This document shows positions 9,253-18,237 of a stretch of 64,000 nucleotides of DNA, one piece after another. Each line of letters begins with the position of its first letter. Position 1 is the first letter of the stretch. Under the pieces are notes generated by a model. That model worked only from the letters and a program-made list of their open reading frames with translations. It made no database searches and was not told the origin of the DNA. This stretch comes from Planctomycetota bacterium (GTDB lineage: Bacteria; Planctomycetota; Phycisphaerae; Phycisphaerales; UBA1924): positions 1-64,000 of the forward strand of contig JAFEBP010000016.1 of NCBI GenBank assembly GCA_018242605.1, written 5' to 3'. A program made the translations under genes and the position numbers.

Positions 9253-11568
9253 TCAGGGCGACAGCCGCTTCATCTCTTCCCGCTCTTGGCTGGTGAGTTG
9301 CCGCAGGGGATCCAGCCTCAGGTCGCGGTCCGTCGCGAGCGCCTTGGCGGCCCATTCCCTCGCCTGCGCCGCCGCCCCCTTGGCCTGGCACGCGCGGGCC
9401 AGGCGCAACTGGTACGTGGGTTCATGCGGAGCCAGCGCCGCCGCCGCGGCGAGCGCATCGATCTGCCCCATCTGCTCGTTGCGGCCCGGGTCGGCCTTGC
9501 CCGCCGCCTCACGAGCGGTCGCGAGCCACGCCCACGCCGCGGCGCCGCCCCCGTGTTTCGCTGCCGCGTCGAGCGATACCCGCACGCCCCGGTCGATCAA
9601 CTTGGCCTTGTCCGCTCCCGTGGCCATGGACTGTGCCTGCTGCAGGCAGAGCCGGCTCAACGACCGGGCAGTGGGGAAGTGGGCGGGTTGAGCCTGGAAC
9701 GCCGCCTCGAGTTGCTCGCGAGCCGCGTTCACGCCGGTCTCGCGAACTTGGTCGGTCGCCGCCGCGATCGCCCGCGGCTCGGCGGCAACGGTCTGATGTA
9801 TCGCCGCCGAAAGGTCCGCCGCGAGCTGCGCTGGCGAATCGTCGCGTGCCGCGCCGGAGAGCACATTCTGCGCCCGGCCCATGAACTCCGCGACGCGTGC
9901 GGCGCTGTCGTACGCCGATCGCAGCGCACGCTCCCAGGACACCACGCCCGGGAGCATCGCGATAAGGGCCGCGCACAGGCCGCAGGTGGCCAGCGCCGCG
10001 GGCGAATGCCGACGCACCGGCGCGGACGCGGCGGTCACCGCCGGGGCCGCGACCGCCAGCATGAGTGCGATCCACGGTGCCGAGCCCGAGGTGATCATCG
10101 TCATCTCGATCTGCGCGTGCGCCGCGAGCGCCGTCGCCGCCGCCGCGAGCGCCGGCCAGAGTACGTTGCTCCGTCCCGAAGCAGTCCGCACCACGGCCCA
10201 CACCACCGCCACCGCACCGGCGAGCCCGATGAGCCGCACGACCGTTGATTCCGGGGTGGCGAGAGGTTGTTCCAACCAGGCCGACGCCAATATCGCCGCC
10301 GCGGCGCAGAACGACGCGAGCTGCATCGTGCGCCGCGTGTCCGACGCATCGGGTACGGCGGGAGCGAACAAGCCCCGCCCCGCGCTGTACACCAACCCCA
10401 GCCACAGCCCGCCGAGGCACACCCCGCCGATGCCCAGCGTCGCCGCGTAATCCAGCAGCACGCTGTGCGGGCTGGCGACATCTTCCGGAGAGATCGCCGG
10501 CTTGGCCAGCATGTACGCATCCTTGAACCCCGCCGGCCCCACGCCCAGCCACGGGTGCGCCGCGAATATTCGCGCCGCCCCCTGCATGTACATCCACCGG
10601 AAGTAGATGCTCAGTTCGCCGATCCGCTCACCTACCACGCCGCGGCACACCACCGCGAAGAGCGCCGCAAGCACCGCAGCCACCGCGAGCCAACCGCCCA
10701 CCCGCGCCGAGAGCGAGGGCCGCACCCACACCACCGCTAGCGCCCCAAATCCCACGAACGCCGCGGCGTAACCGCCCTTGGCCCCCGCCAGCACCAGCCC
10801 CGCCGCCGCCAGCAGGGCCGCGACGCCCAGAACGATCCGCGGCCGCGTCCCCGTGTTCGCGACGTCAGCCCCGCCCCGCAGCCGCAGCAGCGCACCGCCC
10901 GCGAACGCCACCAACGCCCCCGCCATGAACGACGCGAACACGTTCGCCAGCCCGAACCAGGCGCTCGCCTCGGCCTGCACCAGCCGCCGTTCGTACGCGA
11001 GCGCGGGCGGCGACCCCGCCGTCCACCCCTGCGCTTCCAGGAACTGCTGCTTGTTGCGATTGAACTCGGCGACCGTCTCCGGATGTTCGCTGAAGACCTG
11101 CACGCCGCCCCTCACCGCCAGCACCGGGATGATCGCCAGCAGGCACGCCGCCGCGAGCGTCCGCAGCGCCGCGTACCGGCACGCGTGCCGCAGCGCGATC
11201 GCGCCGCCCAGCGCCGCGACCCACGAGGCGCCGATGACGAAGTTGTCCAGACTGTCGTGCTGCCCGGGGCGAGCGTGGAACGCCGCGGCCGCCGCGCCGG
11301 CCATCAGCAGCACGAGCCCCACCCGGACGAACACCGAGGGCGATCCCTTCAGCAGGATCAGCGAGCTCGCGAGCAGCGTCGCCGCGTCCATCGCCAGCGA
11401 GATGACCGGCGTGATCCCGATGATCGGGGCCGGCATCGCAAGCGGATCGCCGCTCCATCCCGGGAACGGATCAAAGGTGGAGCACGCCCGCGTCAGGGCG
11501 ATCGCGCAGATGATCATCACGCCTGCGAGTGCGCCGTGAGGGGGCGAGGATTCAGTGGTTTCGTTCAC
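9253..11568 (-). CDS. O-antigen ligase-family membrane protein with C-terminal TPR region
   Basis: This 771-residue polytopic protein has multiple hydrophobic segments to about residue 520. The periplasmic-loop signature of Wzy/WaaL proteins is present (HPWLGVGPAGFKDAYM followed by SPHSVLLDYAATLGI). The remaining 250 residues are soluble, Ala-rich and helical with TPR character (HEPTYQLRLARACQAKGAAA). Family members ligate or polymerise undecaprenyl-linked glycans on the periplasmic face. The GTG start overlaps the stop of the upstream WecA/MraY-type gene in a GTGA, so lipid-carrier initiation and glycan polymerisation/ligation genes are translationally coupled. The glycan acceptor cannot be told. 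Confidence 0.85.
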   Translation of the reverse strand: MNETTESSPPHGALAGVMIICAIALTRACSTFDPFPGWSGDPLAMPAPIIGITPVISLAMDAATLLASSLILLKGSPSVFVRVGLVLLMAGAAAAAFHARPGQHDSLDNFVIGASWVAALGGAIALRHACRYAALRTLAAACLLAIIPVLAVRGGVQVFSEHPETVAEFNRNKQQFLEAQGWTAGSPPALAYERRLVQAEASAWFGLANVFASFMAGALVAFAGGALLRLRGGADVANTGTRPRIVLGVAALLAAAGLVLAGAKGGYAAAFVGFGALAVVWVRPSLSARVGGWLAVAAVLAALFAVVCRGVVGERIGELSIYFRWMYMQGAARIFAAHPWLGVGPAGFKDAYMLAKPAISPEDVASPHSVLLDYAATLGIGGVCLGGLWLGLVYSAGRGLFAPAVPDASDTRRTMQLASFCAAAAILASAWLEQPLATPESTVVRLIGLAGAVAVVWAVVRTASGRSNVLWPALAAAATALAAHAQIEMTMITSGSAPWIALMLAVAAPAVTAASAPVRRHSPAALATCGLCAALIAMLPGVVSWERALRSAYDSAARVAEFMGRAQNVLSGAARDDSPAQLAADLSAAIHQTVAAEPRAIAAATDQVRETGVNAAREQLEAAFQAQPAHFPTARSLSRLCLQQAQSMATGADKAKLIDRGVRVSLDAAAKHGGGAAAWAWLATAREAAGKADPGRNEQMGQIDALAAAAALAPHEPTYQLRLARACQAKGAAAQAREWAAKALATDRDLRLDPLRQLTSQEREEMKRLSP

Positions 11569-12722
11569 GCCCCGCCCTTGCCTTCTTTGGGCGGAAAATC
11601 GTACACGCCGCCCGGGCTCGCGAACTCGAACAACGCCACCACCAGCAGCAGCACCAGGATCTGCGCCCCCACCAGCAGTGCGCCCACCGGAGTCAGTTGC
11701 CCCAGGATCAACCCGGAGAACCCGGTCACAGCGGTGAACCCGTAAATCACCGCGATCGCCGCCCGCTTGGGCAGGCCCCGTCGCACCAGCCGGTGCGAGA
11801 GGTGGTTCAGGTCGCCCACGAACGGCGAGCGGCCCTTGGACATCCGGATGATCGTGACGCTCGCAAAGTCGTACAGCGGCACCGCGAGCACGATCAGCGG
11901 CATCAGCACCGCGTACCAGGCACCCCCGTCCGGCGTCGTGAAGTACGTCGTCCGCGTCGTCAGGAACGCCAGCAGGAACCCGATGATGAGCGAACCGCCG
12001 TCACCCATGAAGATCGTGGCCGGCGGAAAGTTGAAGACCAGGAACCCCAGCAGCGCCCCCACCAGCAGCGCCAGGCACGACGCCACGAACCACTGCTGGT
12101 GCATCGCCGCCGCCGCGAGGAAAAACCCCCCCGCGATCGCCGCGACCCCCGCCGACAGCCCGTCCATGTTGTCCATGAAGTTCATCGCGTTGGTCACGAT
12201 GAGGAACCAGAGCACCGTGAGCCCGATCGAGAGCCACGCGCCCCCCACGTGGTGATCAAGAAACGTGAACAGCCGCGTATCGCCCGCGCTCCCGATGCCG
12301 AACGGAACGATGACGAACGCCGGTATCGACATGATCGCCAGCTTGATGAACGGCCCCAGCGGCCGCCGATCGTCGATCAAGCCCAGCACGTGCAGCACCG
12401 CCAGGCACCCCAGTAGCGCCAGCGCCAGCGGCGTCTGCTCGCGGGCCCCGTTCAGGTACGGCGCCACCATCGGCGCCGCGCTGGTCACCGCCCCTGGCGC
12501 CAGCCACACGGCCGCCAGCGCGACCGCCACGGGTAGGCTGAACCCAACGAAGATGCCGATCCCGCCGGTGTTGGGGATTTTCCGCGTGGGCGCTTTGATC
12601 TGCCCCGCGATCGCCGGCGTATCCAGCGCCTTGAGCCGAACCCCCGCCGCGCGCGCCGCCATCGTGACCGGGAGTGACACGGCCAGACCGATGAGCACGA
12701 GGGCAAGGCAGACGACGATCAC
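11565..12722 (-). CDS. MraY/WecA/TagO-family undecaprenyl-phosphate glycosyl-1-phosphate transferase
   Basis: The protein has 385 residues and about 10-11 membrane segments, with all family hallmarks: the cytoplasmic DDRRPLGPFIKL aspartates, NAMNFMDNMDGLSAG, FMGDGGSLIIGF, and the late His motif DLNHLSHRLVRRGLPKR. The family transfers a sugar-1-phosphate from a UDP-sugar to undecaprenyl phosphate, the first committed step of a surface glycan. The placement next to an O-antigen ligase argues for WecA/TagO-like use rather than peptidoglycan MraY. I set the start at the GTG at 12722 since it overlaps the upstream TGA (GTGA); an ATG at 12806 would add 28 residues inside the preceding gene. Confidence 0.88.
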   Translation of the reverse strand: MIVVCLALVLIGLAVSLPVTMAARAAGVRLKALDTPAIAGQIKAPTRKIPNTGGIGIFVGFSLPVAVALAAVWLAPGAVTSAAPMVAPYLNGAREQTPLALALLGCLAVLHVLGLIDDRRPLGPFIKLAIMSIPAFVIVPFGIGSAGDTRLFTFLDHHVGGAWLSIGLTVLWFLIVTNAMNFMDNMDGLSAGVAAIAGGFFLAAAAMHQQWFVASCLALLVGALLGFLVFNFPPATIFMGDGGSLIIGFLLAFLTTRTTYFTTPDGGAWYAVLMPLIVLAVPLYDFASVTIIRMSKGRSPFVGDLNHLSHRLVRRGLPKRAAIAVIYGFTAVTGFSGLILGQLTPVGALLVGAQILVLLLVVALFEFASPGGVYDFPPKEGKGGA

Positions 12723-13426
12723 GAGTGTGTTGCAAGGGTACTGGCGCGGCGTGCGAAGGCAACGGTGAGCAGCGCGAACGCCGCGTGGACGATTGCCCAC
12801 ATCCACACCACCCGCAGGGGCCAGGGCCCCAGTTTGTCCACCAGCGTCGGCGCGTCGGGCGCGGTGGGGCCGATGTAGCCGTAGTTAAAGCCCGTGAGCG
12901 CGTCAAAGGGCAGGATCAACGCCGCGTACACCGCGTTCACCACCACCACCGTGCGGAAATCCCGCCAACTCGGCCGGTATTTGAGCACGATCACTTCGTA
13001 GAGCGCCGAACCGATGATCTGCGTGTGGCTGCCCCAGAAGAGCCAGAACCGCAACGTGCCCGGCCCCTCGTGCAGCGTGGGGGTCACGAACGCCTGCGTG
13101 CACATGCACAGGCCCCAGTAGAACAGGGTCGTCCGCAGCCAGCGGGCCCGGTCCCCCAGGTGCAGCGCCACGGCCGCGAACCACCCCGCCAGGTCGCAGA
13201 AGTGAAGCGGCAGCGACACGCCCAGGCTCAGCCGCGGCGGCAACGCAAAGTACACCACGTTCGCCGTTTGCAGCACGTACACCCAGATCACCCACGCCAT
13301 CCGCACCCGCGGCTCGGCCAGGCCCGCCCGTCGGCCCGCGAAACAGAACGCCGCGATCACGCAGACACACACCGCGACGGTCACGGCGTGCATCGGAGAA
13401 AAAGCCAGGAACGCCTGCTCGGGCAT
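12719..13426 (-). CDS. TIGR02206/YwaF-family integral membrane protein
   Basis: The protein has 235 residues, about seven hydrophobic segments and the signature residues of the TIGR02206 (YwaF) family (LPLHFCDLAGWFAAVAL, LFWGSHTQIIGSALYE). The function of the family is unknown. It is the first gene of the surface-glycan block, overlapping the WecA/MraY-type gene, and may be a partner in glycan assembly (inference). A GTG two codons upstream at 13432 is an equally possible start; neither has a clear ribosome site. It lies 60 bp after rlmN. Confidence 0.75.
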   Translation of the reverse strand: MPEQAFLAFSPMHAVTVAVCVCVIAAFCFAGRRAGLAEPRVRMAWVIWVYVLQTANVVYFALPPRLSLGVSLPLHFCDLAGWFAAVALHLGDRARWLRTTLFYWGLCMCTQAFVTPTLHEGPGTLRFWLFWGSHTQIIGSALYEVIVLKYRPSWRDFRTVVVVNAVYAALILPFDALTGFNYGYIGPTAPDAPTLVDKLGPWPLRVVWMWAIVHAAFALLTVAFARRASTLATHS

Positions 13427-13486
13427 GGTCACAAAGATAGGGCGTCGCGGACGCGCGTCCCCGCCCGCGGTGTATACCTCCGAGGT

Positions 13487-14617
13487 CTACGCCCCTGCCG
13501 CCGCGGCCGTGGGCTCCTCGGGAGCCGATTCGTGACGCAACTGCCCGCACGCCGCGGCGATGTCCCGCCCGCGGCTCGCGCGGATGTGCGTGTTCACGTG
13601 CGCGTCCCGCAGGATGCGCTGGAACTCGCGAACATCGTCATCCACCGGACGCTTGAACGGCAACCCCTCGACCTCGTTGTACCGGATGAGGTTGATGTTC
13701 GCCCGCAGCGTCTTGGCCAGGTCCGCGAGTTGTCGGGCGTGCTTGGGCGCGTCGTTCACGCCCCGCAGCAGCGTGTACTCCAGGGTGATCTCTCGCCCGG
13801 TCTTCTCGAACCACCGCTGGCACGCGGCGAGCAGGTCGTTGATCGTCGTGAACTCCGCCCACGGGATCAGCGTGCGGCGGATCTCGTCGTTGGGCGCGTG
13901 CAGCGACAGGGCGAGCGTCACCGGCAGGTCGAGCATGTCCGCGAGCTTCTCGATCGCCTTGGGCAGCCCCACGGTCGAGATCGTGATTTTCCGCGCCGAG
14001 ATGCCCAGCGCCCACAGCGAGGCGATCGTCCGGACGGCGGGCACCACGTTCGACAGGTTCGAGAGCGGCTCGCCCATGCCCATGAAGACCACATTGCTGA
14101 TGCGCCGCACGCCCGGCAGCCGCCCCAGGCGGTACACCTGCTCCACGATCCTTCCCGCCGACAGACTCGCATCCAGGCCGCCCAGCCCCGAGGCGCAGAA
14201 CTTGCAGCCCACCGGGCACCCCACCTGCGAGGAGATGCACGCCGTGAACCGGTCCTCGGACGGGATCATCACGCACTCGGTCTGGCGCGACGCGTCCGAC
14301 GCCAGCGGCAGCGATACGCCCCCGCCCGCGGCGGGCTTGGCGTCGGAGTAATCGTTCCATTGGATGAGCAGCTTCTCCGTGCCGTCCGTCGCCGACTGCC
14401 GCTGCACGATCTCGCCGGAGAAGAAGGTCATGTCCGACGCGAGCTTGTCGCGGTCGGCCTTGGAAAGGCTGGTCATCGCCGCGGGATCGGTGATCCCCTT
14501 CTCGTACACCCACTCCAGGATCTGCTTGGCGCGGTACTTGGGCATCGAGACCGACTCGCACCAGCGGGCCAGGGTCTCGGGCGTGTGCTCGAAGATGTGG
14601 TTGGAGGGGCTTTGCAT
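13487..14617 (-). CDS. rlmN: Dual-specificity 23S rRNA A2503 / tRNA A37 C2-methyltransferase RlmN
   Basis: This is a radical-SAM enzyme of 376 residues, normal for the family. It methylates C2 of A2503 in 23S rRNA and usually A37 in some tRNAs. The CxxxCxxC cluster-binding motif is Cys134/138/141 in GCPVGCKFC. The N-terminal helical domain (MPKYRAKQILEWVYEKGI), the GEPLSN motif and the C-terminal catalytic Cys region (ASRGRDIAAACGQL) are present. It follows ispH by 14 bp on the same strand, so the two are probably co-transcribed; both products are iron-sulfur proteins. Confidence 0.95.
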   Translation of the reverse strand: MQSPSNHIFEHTPETLARWCESVSMPKYRAKQILEWVYEKGITDPAAMTSLSKADRDKLASDMTFFSGEIVQRQSATDGTEKLLIQWNDYSDAKPAAGGGVSLPLASDASRQTECVMIPSEDRFTACISSQVGCPVGCKFCASGLGGLDASLSAGRIVEQVYRLGRLPGVRRISNVVFMGMGEPLSNLSNVVPAVRTIASLWALGISARKITISTVGLPKAIEKLADMLDLPVTLALSLHAPNDEIRRTLIPWAEFTTINDLLAACQRWFEKTGREITLEYTLLRGVNDAPKHARQLADLAKTLRANINLIRYNEVEGLPFKRPVDDDVREFQRILRDAHVNTHIRASRGRDIAAACGQLRHESAPEEPTAAAAGA

Positions 14618-14631
14618 GTGTGGCGTGCCGG

Positions 14632-15678
14632 TCAGTTGTCCCGACCCGCGCTCACCGTGAGCGGCACCGCTCCGTACAGGTCGTGGGTGATGGTGGGGGT
14701 CTCGGCCCGGAAGCGCCGGCTCTCGGGGTCGATGCCGCGGGATTCCATGATCTTGCGCAGGGCTCCCGGGGGCGCAAACTCCACATCCTCATCGAAGATC
14801 TCGCGCTGCTCGATCGTGCCGCCGAATCGCTCGATCAGGGCGCGGCACACCTGCGCCACCAGGTCCTCCGGGGCCGAGGCTCCGGCGGTCACGAGCACCC
14901 GCTCGTTACCCGTCTTGAACCAGTCCCAGTTGAGCTCCGACACGTCGTCCATCAGCCACGCCGGCACGCCGATGTTGCGGCAGATCTCCGTGAGCCGCAC
15001 CGAGTTCGACGAGTTCTTGGAGCCGATCACGATGCACACGTCGCACTCCGGGCCGATCTGCCGCACCGCGTGCTGACGGTTGGTCGTCGCGTAGCAGATA
15101 TCGCTGCTGGGGGGTTCCTTGATGTTCGGGAACGCCTTCTTGAGCGCCTGGATGATCACCCCAGCGTCATCTGTCGAGAGCGTCGTCTGCGTGAGGTACA
15201 CCAGTTTGTTCGCGTCCGTGATCGTGAGCGACGGGATGTCGTCGGGAGATTCCACGACCTGAGTGCAGTGGGGGGCCTCTCCCAGGGTGCCAGCGATTTC
15301 CTGGTGATCGCGGTGGCCCACGAGCAGGATCTGGTAGCCCTGCCGCGCGTACCGCACGGCCTCGGCATGCACCTTGGTCACCAGCGGGCACGTGGCGTCG
15401 ATCGACGTCAGCCGCCGGTCCCGGGCCAACTGGCGGACCGCCGGGCTCACGCCGTGCGCCGAAAAGACCACGATGCTCCCCTCTGGGATCTCCTCGATGG
15501 ACTCGACAAAGTGCACGCCCCGGTCCACGAACCGGTTCACCACGTGCTTGTTGTGCACGATCTCGTGGTACACGTACACATCTTCGCCCGGGAACAGGTT
15601 GATGATCTGGTCCACGACGTCGATGGCCATTCGGACGCCCGCGCAGAAGCCGCGGGGATTGGGGAGAATCAAGTGCAT
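14632..15678 (-). CDS. ispH: 4-hydroxy-3-methylbut-2-enyl diphosphate reductase IspH
   Basis: This is the last enzyme of the MEP isoprenoid pathway, making IPP and DMAPP with a [4Fe-4S] cluster. The 348-residue protein begins MHLILPNPRGFCAGVRMAID with the first cluster Cys at position 12. The second Cys is in DATCPLVTKVH and the third in DICYATTNRQ; the substrate-binding YHEIVHNKHVV and FSAHGVSP motifs are intact. I chose the ATG at 15678, where family similarity begins; an ATG 48 bp upstream adds a basic tail. It leads the long minus-strand run and pairs with rlmN downstream. Confidence 0.95.
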   Translation of the reverse strand: MHLILPNPRGFCAGVRMAIDVVDQIINLFPGEDVYVYHEIVHNKHVVNRFVDRGVHFVESIEEIPEGSIVVFSAHGVSPAVRQLARDRRLTSIDATCPLVTKVHAEAVRYARQGYQILLVGHRDHQEIAGTLGEAPHCTQVVESPDDIPSLTITDANKLVYLTQTTLSTDDAGVIIQALKKAFPNIKEPPSSDICYATTNRQHAVRQIGPECDVCIVIGSKNSSNSVRLTEICRNIGVPAWLMDDVSELNWDWFKTGNERVLVTAGASAPEDLVAQVCRALIERFGGTIEQREIFDEDVEFAPPGALRKIMESRGIDPESRRFRAETPTITHDLYGAVPLTVSAGRDN

Positions 15679-15942
15679 GGGGGACAATGGTAGGTAACGG
15701 CGATTCGCACGGTGCCCGTCGCGCACAGCGAGAACACCGCACTTTCACGCTTCCGCCGCGCCGCGAGCCGCAATCACTACCAAACAACTCCCTCAAACGA
15801 ACGACGGGCAGGACGCGGATCAACCGGCGGACGCCCGCCAAGCATCCGAGGTGTTGTTCCGCAGGCGTTGCCCCGGTCGATTCGGATACTGTTGCGACGG
15901 TCGGATCACCTCCAGCCCACTTCCGAGCAAGGGAACCTACGC

Positions 15943-17190
15943 ATGAACCCCACGGCGACCACCTCTACGTACCGACTCCTGATCCGAGCCGCGTCATTGC
16001 TCCTGTGCGTTGTGTGCGCCGCGTGTTCCACTCCGGACCGCAAGCCCGCCGTGCCCAACGAACTCGCCGACCGCGCGATCGTGCTGAACAACCCGGCCCT
16101 GCGCTCCTGGGGCGAACGGCTCAACCCCGCGTTCATGGCCGAACTCGGCCGCGCCACCAAGCAGGAGTTCGACCTGCGCGCCATGGCCGGCGAAACCGGC
16201 CCCTTGCCCACCGCCAACTACCTCGCCATCTCCGGCGGCGGCGCCAACGGCGCGTACGGCGCGGGTGTGCTTTGCGGATGGAGCGCCACCGGCAAGCGCC
16301 CCCAGTTCAAGCTCGTCACCGGCATCAGCACCGGCGCACTCACCGCCCCCTTTGCGTTCCTGGGCCCGGCCTACGACGCCAAGCTCAAGCTGGTCTATAC
16401 CACCATCTCTACCAAGGACGTCGCCACAGAACGCGGCATGCTCGCCGCCTTCTACAACGACGCGTTGCTCGACACCAAGCCGCTCGCCAAGGTCGTTGAC
16501 AAGTACATCGACGAGGCCATGCTCAACGACATCGCCGCCGAGTACGCCAAGGGCCGCATCCTGCTTGTGGCCACCACCAACCTCGACGCCGGCCGACCGG
16601 TTCTCTGGAACATCGGCGCTCTGGCCGCCAGCACCGACCCCAAGGCCCACCAGCTCATCCGCCGCGTGCTCATGGCTTCCGCCGCCATCCCCGCCGCCTT
16701 CCCGCCCGTCATGATCGATGTCGAGGTCGACGGCAAGCAGTATCACGAGATGCACGTTGACGGCGGCGCCACCGCCCAGTTGTTCCTCTACCCGCCCTCG
16801 ATGAACCTCAAGTCCAGCGCCGAGACCGCCGGAATCTTCCGCGAACGCTGCGCGTACGTCATCCGCAACTCGCGCCTGGACCCGGCCTGGGCCAGCACCC
16901 AGCGCCAGACCATGTCGATCGCCATGCGGGCCGTCGATTCCATCATCCAGACCCAGGGCGTCGGCGACCTCTACCGAGTCTACCTCTCCTGCTCCCGCGA
17001 CTCCGTCGCCTTCAACCTCACCTACATCCCCGCGAGTTTCAACGAAAAACCCGCTGAATCATTCGACCCCAAGTACATGTCCAAGCTCTTTGATGTGGGT
17101 TACCAGGCCGCTCTCTCCTCAGACATCTGGGTGCACCAGCCCCCCGACCTGGCCCCCGTCGTCGAGAACGCCACGTCCGCCGCTCGCTGA
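15943..17190 (+). CDS. Patatin-like phospholipase, predicted lipoprotein
   Basis: The 415-residue protein has a signal sequence ending in CAAC, with Cys28 the likely lipid attachment site. The lipobox is imperfect because position -3 is Cys. The patatin fold is clear: a Gly-rich oxyanion loop (SGGGANGAYGAGVL, about 98-110), the nucleophile elbow G-I-S129-T-G and the catalytic Asp in D273-G-G. It should act as a lipid acyl hydrolase at the cell envelope; the substrate is unknown. I chose the ATG at 15943 since the upstream open frame (from 15712) is Arg-rich noncoding-looking sequence and AAGGGA sits upstream of this ATG. It converges on dapF with 11 bp between the stops. Confidence 0.88.
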   Translation: MNPTATTSTYRLLIRAASLLLCVVCAACSTPDRKPAVPNELADRAIVLNNPALRSWGERLNPAFMAELGRATKQEFDLRAMAGETGPLPTANYLAISGGGANGAYGAGVLCGWSATGKRPQFKLVTGISTGALTAPFAFLGPAYDAKLKLVYTTISTKDVATERGMLAAFYNDALLDTKPLAKVVDKYIDEAMLNDIAAEYAKGRILLVATTNLDAGRPVLWNIGALAASTDPKAHQLIRRVLMASAAIPAAFPPVMIDVEVDGKQYHEMHVDGGATAQLFLYPPSMNLKSSAETAGIFRERCAYVIRNSRLDPAWASTQRQTMSIAMRAVDSIIQTQGVGDLYRVYLSCSRDSVAFNLTYIPASFNEKPAESFDPKYMSKLFDVGYQAALSSDIWVHQPPDLAPVVENATSAAR

Positions 17191-17201
17191 AGCTCTCGCT
17201 C

Positions 17202-18089
17202 TTACGCCGGCCCGGACCACGTTCCCTCGAACACCTCTGTGGCGCCACCGCTCATCATCACGCGGCCCGTGCGTTCATCCCATCGCACCTTGAGCGTGCC
17301 CCCGGTGAGTTCCACCGTCACCTCCCGCCCCGCGCGACCCGTTGCCGCCGCCGCCACCGCCGATGCGCACGCCCCGGTCCCGCACCCCAGTGTCACCCCG
17401 GCGCCCCGCTCCCACGTCCACACCCGCAGCCGGTCCGGCGCCAGCACCTTGACAAACTGAACGTTGATCCGCCGCGGGAACATCTCGGCGTGCTCAATCC
17501 AGGGCCCCGCCGCCCCCGGATCAACCGGCCCGCTGACGAAGATCACCGCGTGCGGGTTGCCCATCGAGACGCACGTCATCGCGTGCGCATCCGCCGCCGC
17601 CAGCGGCCCCCGCGCCGCGTCCGGTAGGTCCGCCGGCAGCGGGATGTTGAACGCCCGATCACCGGCAACCTTGACGGGGATCTTCGCCGGAGCGAACACC
17701 GGCTCGCCCATGTCCACGTGCGCCTTATAAAACCTGTCCCCGCGCCGCTCGCACACCATCTCCAGCACGCGCCCGCTGAGCGTGAGCGCCACCCGCAGCC
17801 GATCGCCGTCGAACCCGCGCCGATCGATCATGTGTTTGGCCAGGCACCGTACCCCGTTGCCGCACATCTCCGCCTCACCACCGTCGGCGTTGAAGATCCG
17901 CAGCCCCACATCGCACGTCGGCGATGCCACCGCCAGCAGCATCTGGTCCGCCCCGATGCCCAGGTGCCGGTCGCACGCCGCCGCCGCCAGCGCCGGCCAA
18001 TCCCCCCGCGCCGCGAGCCCCGGGTTGTCCGCCGCGTCGATGAAGACGAAGTCGTTGCCGCACCCGTGATATTTGATGAACTGGAGCAT
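17202..18089 (-). CDS. dapF: Diaminopimelate epimerase DapF
   Basis: This converts LL- to meso-diaminopimelate for peptidoglycan and lysine synthesis. The 295-residue protein starts MLQFIKYHGCGNDFVFID, a canonical DapF N-terminus. The two catalytic cysteines are in EMCGNGVRC (Cys76) and in LGCGTGACAS near the C-terminus. A start further upstream at 18266 is open but would add 59 Arg-rich residues, so the ATG at 18089 is preferred. It is transcribed divergently from pdhA with 148 bp between the start codons. Its presence implies a meso-DAP cell wall or at least the lysine branch. Confidence 0.95.
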   Translation of the reverse strand: MLQFIKYHGCGNDFVFIDAADNPGLAARGDWPALAAAACDRHLGIGADQMLLAVASPTCDVGLRIFNADGGEAEMCGNGVRCLAKHMIDRRGFDGDRLRVALTLSGRVLEMVCERRGDRFYKAHVDMGEPVFAPAKIPVKVAGDRAFNIPLPADLPDAARGPLAAADAHAMTCVSMGNPHAVIFVSGPVDPGAAGPWIEHAEMFPRRINVQFVKVLAPDRLRVWTWERGAGVTLGCGTGACASAVAAAATGRAGREVTVELTGGTLKVRWDERTGRVMMSGGATEVFEGTWSGPA

Positions 18090-18237
18090 GGGGTTCACAT
18101 GAAAGGTATCAATTAGATCGGCGTCGTGTCGCGCGTGGGTTCGGCAGGTCCGAGCCAGTCGCGGGCTCCTGAATCGCCCTGACGGTGCGCGGATTCGCAC
18201 CCTATCCTTGCCTTCGACCTCCCGGAGCCCAGCCCCC

